Notes under the pieces: generated by a model
What the model was told of the DNA's origin: nothing
Databases searched by the model: none
The model's input: the letters and a program-made list of their open reading frames with translations, nothing else
NCBI GenBank assembly: GCA_016735415.1
Contig: JAERRP010000675.1
Location: 1-6,297, forward strand
Source of the DNA: Desulfobacterales bacterium
GTDB lineage: Bacteria; Desulfobacterota; Desulfobacteria; Desulfobacterales; UBA5852
DNA: 6,297 nt
Direction of reading: 5' to 3'
Shown: positions 1-6,297 of the stretch, piece by piece
How positions within the stretch are numbered: the stretch's first letter is position 1
Layout of the letters: every line of letters begins with the position of its first letter
Made by a program: the position numbers and the translations under genes

Positions 1-1
1 G

Positions 2-1375
2 CCCGCACGCTTCAAAACCCGCTTAGATGACTATTTGCGCGAAATTCAGCAATGCGGCCATGCTGAAGGCATCACCAGACTAAATAAACAGGATGACTCG
101 GACCTGGTGGTCGAATACAGAAACTCGCTGGTCTATGACGATCACAAACCGATCGGTGTCCGTGGATCGGCCCGTGATATCACCGAACGCTGGCGGGCCC
201 GCAAAGAAAAAGAACGGCTGGAGGGCATGCTCGAGCGCGCCCGCAAAATGGAGGCTGTCGGCACCCTGGCCGGCGGGGTGGCCCATGACCTCAATAACAT
301 CTTGAGCGGAATTGTCAGCTACCCTGACTTGCTGCTGATGGACCTGCCACCCGACAGCCCGCTGCGCAAACCGATAAAGACCATCCAGGAATCCGGTCAA
401 AAGGCGGCGGCCATTGTCCAGGACCTGCTGACCATGGCACGGCGGGGCGTTTCCGTTACGGAAGTCGTCAACTTCAACGATGTGATGGCCGAATATCTCG
501 ATTCACCGGCCTTCGCCAAGCTCACATCCTACCACCCGGACATTGTTATCCGGGCAAAACCGGCCGAAAACCTGCCCAACATCATGGGGTCTTCGGTGCA
601 CCTGTTTAAAACCCTGATGAACCTCGTTTCCAATGCCGCCGAAGCCATGCCCGATGGCGGCACGGTAACGATCACCTCTGCCAACCAGCACGTCGATAAG
701 CCCATCAAGGGGTACGATGTGGTCGCGGAAGACGATTACGTCGTCTTGACGGTGGAAGACACCGGCACCGGGATATCGGAGAAGGACCAAACGCGCATCT
801 TTGAACCATTTTACACCAAGAAGGTCATGGGAAGAAGCGGCACAGGCCTCGGTATGTCCGTGGTCTGGGCCGCAGTGAAAGACCACCACGGCTATATCGA
901 CCTGTCCAGCGAGGTCGGTGCCGGCACCACCGTCACTCTCTATTTCCCGGTGACGCGGGCCGAAGCCAAACCGGAAGCTTCGCAGCGGATGATTGAAAAC
1001 TACCGCGGCAACGGCGAATCTATTCTGGTGGTGGATGACGTCAAAGAGCAGCGGGTAATCGCGGCCGAAATGCTCGACCGCCTGGGCTACCGGGTGGCCA
1101 CCGTTCCCAGCGGCGAGGCGGCCCTGCGCTACCTGAGCGACCACCCGGCCCACCTGGTGATTCTGGATATGATCATGCCCCCCGGGATGGACGGCCTGGA
1201 AACCTACCGTAAAATCCTTGAAATCCATCCGCAACAGAAGGCCATCATCGCCAGCGGCTTTTCGGAGTCCGGCCGGGTCAAACGGGCCCAGCGCCTCGGT
1301 GCCGGGGCCTATGTCCGAAAGCCCTATGTCCTGGAGACGATCGGATTGGCCGTTAGGGCCGAATTGAACGCCTAG
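2..1375 (+). CDS. Hybrid sensor histidine kinase / response regulator, 5'-truncated by the window edge
   Basis: This is a two-component signalling protein that autophosphorylates on a histidine and passes the phosphate to its own receiver domain. The frame is open to the left edge, so the N-terminus and any sensor region lie outside; a TTG at 35 is not a credible start because PAS sequence continues before it. Numbering from the first visible codon, residues 1-61 are the end of a PAS/PAC domain ending in the typical RDITER. A short helical linker follows, then HisKA with H-box GGVAHDLNN (His95). HATPase_c has an N-box (Asn207, Asn211), G1 box DTGTG (253-257), F-box FEPFY and G2 box GTGLGM. 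The receiver, about 340-455, has the acidic pair Asp345-Asp346, phospho-acceptor Asp389, Ser418 and Lys440-Pro, so all catalytic residues are present. No DNA-binding output domain follows, so the partner is probably a separate regulator. The gene converges on the minus-strand cluster, leaving 113 nt between stops. The family call is secure; the signal is unknown. Confidence 0.95.
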   Translation, partial: PARFKTRLDDYLREIQQCGHAEGITRLNKQDDSDLVVEYRNSLVYDDHKPIGVRGSARDITERWRARKEKERLEGMLERARKMEAVGTLAGGVAHDLNNILSGIVSYPDLLLMDLPPDSPLRKPIKTIQESGQKAAAIVQDLLTMARRGVSVTEVVNFNDVMAEYLDSPAFAKLTSYHPDIVIRAKPAENLPNIMGSSVHLFKTLMNLVSNAAEAMPDGGTVTITSANQHVDKPIKGYDVVAEDDYVVLTVEDTGTGISEKDQTRIFEPFYTKKVMGRSGTGLGMSVVWAAVKDHHGYIDLSSEVGAGTTVTLYFPVTRAEAKPEASQRMIENYRGNGESILVVDDVKEQRVIAAEMLDRLGYRVATVPSGEAALRYLSDHPAHLVILDMIMPPGMDGLETYRKILEIHPQQKAIIASGFSESGRVKRAQRLGAGAYVRKPYVLETIGLAVRAELNA

Positions 1376-1488
1376 CCGCTGGCGTTACCGCCCAACCGGG
1401 ACGATCTGATACGCGGCAACCACGCCCGCAGCACGCCCGGACCGCCCAATGCCGTACGGGCGATCCGCCGCGATGGACACGCAACGCA
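1376..1488. other. Convergent intergenic gap with no clear terminator
   Basis: The sensor kinase gene ends on the plus strand at 1375 and the MBL-fold gene ends on the minus strand at 1489. A shared bidirectional terminator would be expected here. Only very short potential stems are visible, such as GGCG-TTAC-CGCC at 1381-1392 and GGCG-ATC-CGCC near 1460. Neither is followed by a T-run on either strand. A short direct repeat, CACGCCCG, occurs at 1421-1428 and 1432-1439. Termination may be Rho-dependent; this is inference. Confidence 0.4.
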
Positions 1489-2238
1489 CTATCCCGTTAC
1501 TGTTTCCACAGCGGCAAACCGCGGTTCGTGCAGCGGGATCAAGATATCCGCCCGGGCTTTCAGCGCCACCATGATATCGTAGGCCTGACAGGGATTGACC
1601 GGGGTTCCGGGCGGAATGACCGCCATCTCCATGGCCCGGATGGCCTTGGGCGGATTGAAATTTTCTTCGATCACGCAGAAGCCGGTGATCACGGCCTGCC
1701 CCTGTTCGGTCGCCACCACGACCGACAACCCGCCCAGGGTATGAGCCGGCGTGTGCACGACCTGAACGCCGGGCAGAATCTCCATTTCTTCTTCGATCAC
1801 CTCCAATTGGCCGTTTGCTTCCACATCCTCGATGAAATCTTCCAGGTAGCGAAAATCCAGGGGATGGGGATTGTGGATTGCTTCCAGCTCGGCCGCGTGG
1901 ACGTAAATGCGCGCCCGGCTGCATTTGTAGTCATTTTCGCAGTGGTCGTTGTGCAGATGGGTGTGGATGACGATATCGATGTCTTCAGGCCTCAGCCCCC
2001 AGCGCGCCAGGCCTTCCTCAAAGGTATAAATCTTACCGCCGATGGCCGTTTCCCGTTCCGGCGACCGGATCGGGTTCAGCTCCCCTGTATCCACCAGCAC
2101 GTTCCGGTCACCACCCTCCAGATACCAGGCATAGATTGGAATCACGTATTCCCGGCCGTAGTCGTGCTGGTAGGTCATCATGCCCTTATCGAAAATTTTC
2201 GTGCCCAGCACGATCGGATGAATCTTGTAAATGGTCAC
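1489..2238 (-). CDS. Metallo-beta-lactamase-fold hydrolase, AHL-lactonase-like family, with an atypical metal site
   Basis: This is a 249-residue soluble MBL-fold protein of the group that pipelines often name 'N-acyl homoserine lactonase family protein'. Early strand motif LVDTG (48-52) and the zinc motif HxHxDH (His94, His96, Asp98, His99) are present. Further histidines are at 166 (in HTPAHTLGG) and 237 (in IPLHEP). These would supply most ligands for a two-metal centre. The bridging aspartate expected about 20 residues after His166 is missing: that stretch reads ITGFCVIEENF (184-194), with Gly, Phe or Cys where family members have Asp. The tyrosine important in AiiA is also not evident there. 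The substrate is therefore unknown, and calling it a quorum-quenching lactonase would be unsafe. The start is GTG, chosen because AGGAGG lies 6 nt upstream. It follows the small membrane-protein gene by 20 nt and is probably the last gene of the plsC-recQ cluster. No signal peptide is visible, so it is probably cytoplasmic. Confidence 0.88.
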   Translation of the reverse strand: MTIYKIHPIVLGTKIFDKGMMTYQHDYGREYVIPIYAWYLEGGDRNVLVDTGELNPIRSPERETAIGGKIYTFEEGLARWGLRPEDIDIVIHTHLHNDHCENDYKCSRARIYVHAAELEAIHNPHPLDFRYLEDFIEDVEANGQLEVIEEEMEILPGVQVVHTPAHTLGGLSVVVATEQGQAVITGFCVIEENFNPPKAIRAMEMAVIPPGTPVNPCQAYDIMVALKARADILIPLHEPRFAAVETVTG

Positions 2239-2244
2239 AGGGAG

Positions 2245-2250
2245 CCTCCT
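2245..2250 (-). promoter_or_regulatory. Strong ribosome-binding site of the MBL-fold gene
   Basis: On the minus strand this reads AGGAGG, a full Shine-Dalgarno core, 6 nt before a GTG codon at 2238-2236. It decides the GTG start of the MBL-fold gene. It lies in the 20-nt gap after the stop of the preceding small gene, consistent with independent re-initiation within a polycistronic message. Confidence 0.85.
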
Positions 2251-2258
2251 TGATCGAC

Positions 2259-2496
2259 TTATTTACGGTTGCGACGAAATATTTTCAGGCCTAACAGGAT
2301 CGTCGGCAGCAGATGGAAAAAGAGATCGAAGACGTCCAGCGGTTTGGTCAAAACGCCGTCTGTCAGCATGATCAGCTTTTCCAGTACGTGCGGCATGGGT
2401 TTGAACGGGGCCAACAGCAGCAACACGGCCAGCGGCCCCAGAACGCTGTAAGGTATAGCGTCCAGGATCTTGAGCATGGATATATTGGCACCGGGC

Positions 2497-2504
<8 letters not shown>
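2259..2504 (-). CDS. Small two-helix membrane protein (81 aa), of the type often mislabelled 'RND transporter'
   Basis: The function is not known. The 81-residue protein has a first hydrophobic segment at about 20-34 ([14 protein letters not shown]) and a central conserved-looking core with Pro38-His39, Glu42-Lys43, Met46, Gly50, Pro55 and the DVFDL run at 57-61. A second hydrophobic segment at about 61-76 and a basic tail (RRNRK) complete it. From memory, short proteins with a PHxxEKLxML...PxDxFDLxxH core occur in proteobacteria and are auto-annotated as 'RND transporter'; at this length it cannot be an RND pump. The ATG at 2504 overlaps the recQ stop (ATGCCTGA, 8-nt overlap) and has GGAGG 6 nt upstream, so it is preferred to the internal ATG at 2477, which lacks such a site. 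Translation is probably coupled to recQ. The MBL-fold gene follows after 20 nt. It is probably an inner-membrane protein; that it is a real gene is well supported by the RBS and protein-like composition. Confidence 0.8.
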
Positions 2505-4347
<1,843 letters not shown>

Positions 4348-4378
4348 GGGCGGCGCGGTCAGGCGATTGGTTTACCGA

Positions 4379-5122
4379 TCATCCGGTGTTTACTGGCGTT
4401 TCGACCAAGTTGGACGCGATCTTATCCCACACCATTTCAGAAACCTGCGCAATCGTCAAATCAGCGAATGCCGGGTAGGGGATCGCTTCCAATACCCTGA
4501 TCCGGATATGGTGGCGTCCGTGAAAATTCAAGCTGTGCTTGGGCAGGGCATCACGGGTCCCGTTGATGACCACGGGCAGAATCGGCACCTGCATCCGCTG
4601 GGCCAGAATAAAGGCACCGGGTTTGAAAGGCTTCATCTGTCCGCTGCGGGAGCGCGTGCCCTCGGGAAAAAAATAGATCGAACTGCCGCCCGCCAGCGCC
4701 TGTTCGCAAGCTGTCATCATTTGACGGACGCTCTCCTCGTCGCCCCGTTTCAGTCTGATGTAGCGATTGAGAAACATGTTCCAGCCGATGAAGGGCAGGC
4801 GGAAGACTTCCGCCTTGGAAACCCACTTGAAAGGGAAGAAAAGCCGGAAGGCCACCAGAATGTCCAGCTGCGACTGATGGTTGGAAACGATAATGTACCG
4901 GGCCGTGCGCCGGATGTTCTCCCGCCCCGTGATGCTGAGTGTCCAGGCCGGCACGATCCAGAGGTACAGGCAGGCCCAGAAGGAGGTGAACATGTGCAGG
5001 ATCACCAGACGCCTGTCAAACCACAGGGTGCCAAGACGGATGATCAGTGCGACAATAAAAAAAAGGGCGGAGCTTAATGCTACGAAGGCGATTATCAGGA
5101 CGGAGATAATACGATTGGTCAT
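4379..5122 (-). CDS. plsC: 1-acyl-sn-glycerol-3-phosphate acyltransferase (PlsC family)
   Basis: Members of this inner-membrane family acylate the sn-2 position of lysophosphatidic acid to give phosphatidic acid, the precursor of membrane phospholipids. The 247-residue protein has two N-terminal hydrophobic segments (about 5-29 and 41-60). The catalytic HX4D motif NHQSQLD follows, with His82 and Asp87. The glycerol-phosphate-binding motif FPEGTRS is at 152-158, and the later block VVINGTRD, with the proline of LPVV, is at 182-191. SKAEVFRLPFIGW (102-114) is also typical of the family. Length and order are normal for PlsC. The ATG at 5122 is the only sensible start, because an in-frame TGA lies upstream with no other start codon after it, but no Shine-Dalgarno is evident. 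It appears to be the first gene of the minus-strand cluster, with recQ 31 nt downstream. A related lyso-lipid acyltransferase with a different acceptor cannot be excluded. Confidence 0.92.
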   Translation of the reverse strand: MTNRIISVLIIAFVALSSALFFIVALIIRLGTLWFDRRLVILHMFTSFWACLYLWIVPAWTLSITGRENIRRTARYIIVSNHQSQLDILVAFRLFFPFKWVSKAEVFRLPFIGWNMFLNRYIRLKRGDEESVRQMMTACEQALAGGSSIYFFPEGTRSRSGQMKPFKPGAFILAQRMQVPILPVVINGTRDALPKHSLNFHGRHHIRIRVLEAIPYPAFADLTIAQVSEMVWDKIASNLVETPVNTG

Positions 5123-5139
5123 GGGCGCAACAGGGAATC

Positions 5140-5149
5140 GTTTCGAAAC
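5140..5149. repeat. Perfect 10-bp palindrome GTTTCGAAAC in the plsC leader
   Basis: GTTTCGAAAC is self-complementary and lies 17 nt before the plsC start codon, downstream of the candidate -10. It could be a dimeric regulator half-site pair, but a 10-bp palindrome can occur by chance and no known operator is recognised. Confidence 0.35.
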
Positions 5150-5175
5150 AATACCAGGATGAACGCATCAGAAAG

Positions 5176-5205
5176 TCTGTATTGGATTTGGGGGGTAACT
5201 GTCAA
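5176..5205 (-). promoter_or_regulatory. Candidate sigma-70-type promoter of the plsC-recQ cluster
   Basis: On the minus strand a perfect -35 TTGACA (5205-5200) is followed after 18 nt by TACAGA (5181-5176), which matches the -10 consensus only in part. Transcription would begin about 45 nt before the plsC ATG. The -35 sits inside a G-run/C-run inverted repeat (TGGGG at 5189-5193, CCCCA at 5207-5211), which might be incidental. The position directly upstream of the first gene of the cluster supports the call; the weak -10 lowers it. Confidence 0.4.
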
Positions 5206-5304
5206 TCCCCATTCTTAGTCATTCGCCCATGGTTGCCGGATGTTCCGACAGACCCGCCGCATTCTATTGACCCGGCGGTAAATTGACGAAAGATTGCCAG
5301 CGGG

Positions 5305-5844
5305 TCAGCGAACGCGCCGCCGGGCAAATGCCGGCACCCTGAAGACCGGCCGCCATTTTCGGACCCGTCGCAGGACATAGATGTAGGCCATCGCCCCCGC
5401 CAGGATGCCGATATCCTGAATGCTGTCAAAAATAACGGCATGCACCACATTGACCCAGCCGCTGCTGCCGCTGGACCAATGCACCTCGAAGGGCCAGAGC
5501 AGGGAAACCGGGGAGGTCGTGAAGACCATATCGGCCAGAACATGCGAAAAAACAATCAGAAAGCAGTGGCTGAAACGCAGGCGGGGAATGTATCCCCCCA
5601 GCCGCCAGGCATGGGAGGCCAGATAACCGGCCAGCAGGGCAAAAAGCAGGCTGTGGGTGGGCCCGCGATGAAATAAATTGCCATTGCCCTGAAACAAAAG
5701 CCCTATAAGAATGTCCACATCCGGCAGGTTGGCCAGAAAAACGATGAAGACCGGTATCTTCCAGGGCCAGGGGCCGGTTTCGGAAGGCTCAACGGTTTTA
5801 TAGGTCGCCAGTCCGATGGCGATATGTCCAAGTGGGAACGGCAT
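5305..5844 (-). CDS. Membrane-bound metal-dependent hydrolase, DUF457/YdjM-like
   Basis: Proteins of this family are inner-membrane proteins predicted to bind a metal through conserved His and Asp residues; their substrates are not established. The 179-residue product opens with the family-like MPFPLGH (His7). It has LPDVD (Asp42, Asp44), the hallmark HRGPTHS (59-65), and FSHVLAD with His101 and Asp105. Hydrophobic stretches are at about 31-51, 65-80, 93-109 and 144-158, and the tail is strongly basic (ARRRVR). The frame is open further upstream to an ATG at 6000. I place the start at 5844 because the family begins at MPxPxGH and because AAGGA (GGAAGGA) lies 8 nt upstream. The upstream extension has no family features. 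The gene is probably transcribed alone: 182 nt separate it from plsC and 283 nt from the fragment at the right edge. A sigma-54-like promoter lies about 60 nt upstream of the start. Confidence 0.87.
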   Translation of the reverse strand: MPFPLGHIAIGLATYKTVEPSETGPWPWKIPVFIVFLANLPDVDILIGLLFQGNGNLFHRGPTHSLLFALLAGYLASHAWRLGGYIPRLRFSHCFLIVFSHVLADMVFTTSPVSLLWPFEVHWSSGSSGWVNVVHAVIFDSIQDIGILAGAMAYIYVLRRVRKWRPVFRVPAFARRRVR

Positions 5845-5852
5845 CGCTCTGA

Positions 5853-5857
5853 TCCTT
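5853..5857 (-). promoter_or_regulatory. Ribosome-binding site deciding the DUF457 gene start
   Basis: On the minus strand this reads AAGGA (within GGAAGGA), 8 nt before the ATG at 5844-5842. It supports that ATG over the in-frame upstream ATGs at 6000, 5934 and 5907, which would add sequence not expected in the family. Confidence 0.7.
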
Positions 5858-5905
5858 CCGTCCGTAATTCCTGAAAAAGGGGTTGATTGGGCTGGACGGT
5901 CATAC

Positions 5906-5922
5906 AGCATAAACCGTGCCGG
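5906..5922 (-). promoter_or_regulatory. Candidate sigma-54 (RpoN) -24/-12 promoter of the DUF457 gene
   Basis: On the minus strand this reads CCGGCACGGTTTATGCT. The invariant GG and GC are exactly 10 nt apart. The -24 box cGGCACG matches TGGCACG in six of seven bases, and the -12 box ATGCT matches TTGCW in four of five. Predicted initiation near 5895 would leave a leader of about 50 nt. RpoN promoters are common in Desulfobacterota, but a single such match can be chance. A competing weak sigma-70 candidate (TTGTCA, 18 nt, TACTGT) lies farther upstream, beginning at about 6000. Confidence 0.4.
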
Positions 5923-6050
5923 ATAAACCGCCATGAAAGCTCTTCGGGCATGAAGCCCAATTAATCCCGGACAGTAAGCGCATGTAGCGGAATGTGACAA
6001 TCAGGTTTGAAGAAAGACGTTATCAAAAACATGGGTCATTCGTTGGACAT

Positions 6051-6070
6051 TGGGGAAAAAGATTTCCCCA
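6051..6070. terminator. Perfect 8-bp inverted repeat, possible transcript-end hairpin
   Basis: TGGGGAAA and TTTCCCCA form a perfect 8-bp stem around a 4-nt loop (AAGA on the plus strand). It lies 57 nt downstream of the stop codon of the right-edge gene on the minus strand, a suitable place to end that transcript. There is no T-run after it on either strand, so it is not a canonical intrinsic terminator and could instead be a protein-binding site or an mRNA 3' stabilising stem. Confidence 0.35.
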
Positions 6071-6127
6071 TTCGCTGGTGCGATAATGCTGATTTGAACA
6101 CCGAACGCCAACAGGGGCCTTCGCCCA

Positions 6128-6297
6128 TCAGAGCTTGAGATAGATAAAAATAAACTCGCCCTCGTTGACGTCCACGGTCAGGTTGGCGCCGCGGGCGTCG
6201 GCAAAGACCCGCCAGGGCGGTTTATCATTCGCACCGCAGTCGTAATCGGGAAAGCCTTCTCCGCTGCGGCGATTGAACCAGGCCAGCATCATGGCAT
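6128..6297 (-). CDS. C-terminal fragment of an unrecognised protein, 5'-truncated by the window edge
   Basis: Fifty-five codons plus a TGA are visible, and the frame stays open to the right edge. I do not recognise the family. The visible tail starts AMMLAWFNRR, continues through GFPDYDCGANDKPPWRVFAD, and ends with an alternating hydrophobic segment NLTVDVNEGEFIFIYLKL that looks like closing beta-strands of a compact domain. No signal peptide, membrane segment or catalytic motif is visible in this part. Tandem Met codons near the edge could in principle be the start of a very small protein, but no upstream sequence is available to test this, so it is treated as partial. Codon use with G/C-rich third positions and the clean in-frame stop support real coding. 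Its 3' end is followed by a hairpin at 6051-6070. Confidence 0.65.
   Translation of the reverse strand, partial: AMMLAWFNRRSGEGFPDYDCGANDKPPWRVFADARGANLTVDVNEGEFIFIYLKL

Larger units (their letters stand above)
5123..5304. other. Intergenic region between the DUF457 gene and plsC
   Basis: This 182-nt gap on the minus strand separates the DUF457-type gene from plsC. It holds the candidate plsC promoter (5176-5205) and the palindrome at 5140-5149. It also has a loose stem, CCGCC/GGCGG with a 15-nt loop, around 5254-5278 that might fold in the DUF457 mRNA tail but has no T-run. No coding potential was recognised. Confidence 0.5.
5845..6127. other. Intergenic region upstream of the DUF457 gene
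   Basis: This 283-nt stretch lies between the right-edge gene fragment and the DUF457 gene, both on the minus strand. It contains the DUF457 ribosome-binding site, the sigma-54 candidate, a small GGGC/GCCC stem at 5946-5958 and the 8-bp hairpin at 6051-6070. No additional gene was recognised on either strand. Confidence 0.5.

Noticed and set aside
503..1234. 243-codon open frame on the minus strand inside the sensor kinase gene
   Set aside because: The plus strand encodes a complete set of kinase and receiver motifs; the antisense product has no recognisable features.
1421..1439. Direct repeat CACGCCCG twice, 3 nt apart
   Set aside because: Too short and GC-biased to separate from chance in this composition; no further copies form an array.
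1528..2253. 241-codon open frame on the plus strand antisense to the MBL-fold gene
   Set aside because: Low-complexity, His/Asp/Arg-rich translation with no family signal; the minus-strand MBL motifs and RBS show which strand is real.
5202..5555. 117-codon minus-strand frame overlapping the DUF457 gene end
   Set aside because: It is another frame of the DUF457 coding region, with no ribosome-binding site or protein family signal of its own.
5845..6000. N-terminal extension of the DUF457 protein to an ATG at 6000 (231 residues)
   Set aside because: The family begins at MPxPxGH, a good ribosome-binding site precedes the ATG at 5844, and the extension has no domain character and would overlap the promoter candidate.

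Overview
The window is about 6.3 kb of moderately GC-rich bacterial chromosome with tightly packed genes. The gene complement is ordinary housekeeping and signalling. The style of the hybrid sensor kinase (receiver aspartate loop with an extra Pro-Gly before MDG) and the general protein flavour suggest a Desulfobacterota (former Deltaproteobacteria) genome. That placement is inference from recognition only; no rRNA or other marker is present. No phage, transposon, CRISPR, tRNA or rRNA signal was seen.

Layout. On the plus strand, 2-1375 is the 3' part of a hybrid histidine kinase (end of a PAS domain, HisKA, HATPase_c and a C-terminal receiver) that enters from the left edge. It converges on a minus-strand cluster. 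In transcription order that cluster is a PlsC-type 1-acylglycerol-3-phosphate acyltransferase (5122-4379), RecQ helicase (4347-2497), an 81-residue two-helix membrane protein (2504-2259) and a metallo-beta-lactamase-fold protein (2238-1489). The gaps are 31 nt, an 8-nt overlap and 20 nt, so these four genes look like one transcription unit, and a candidate promoter with a perfect TTGACA lies before plsC. Upstream on the same strand is a separately transcribed DUF457/YdjM-type membrane-bound metal-dependent hydrolase (5844-5305), with a plausible sigma-54 promoter. At the right edge is the C-terminal 55 codons of an unrecognised protein (6297-6128).

How the genes work together. No single pathway links them. 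plsC makes phosphatidic acid for membrane lipid synthesis, RecQ repairs DNA, the small protein is probably an inner-membrane protein, and the MBL protein is a hydrolase of unknown substrate. The most notable points are the recQ/small-protein start-stop overlap with its own strong ribosome-binding site, an MBL protein that lacks the usual metal-bridging aspartate, the -24/-12 promoter candidate before the DUF457 gene, and the unidentified C-terminal fragment at the right edge. I found no convincing evidence of a novel multi-gene system in this window.
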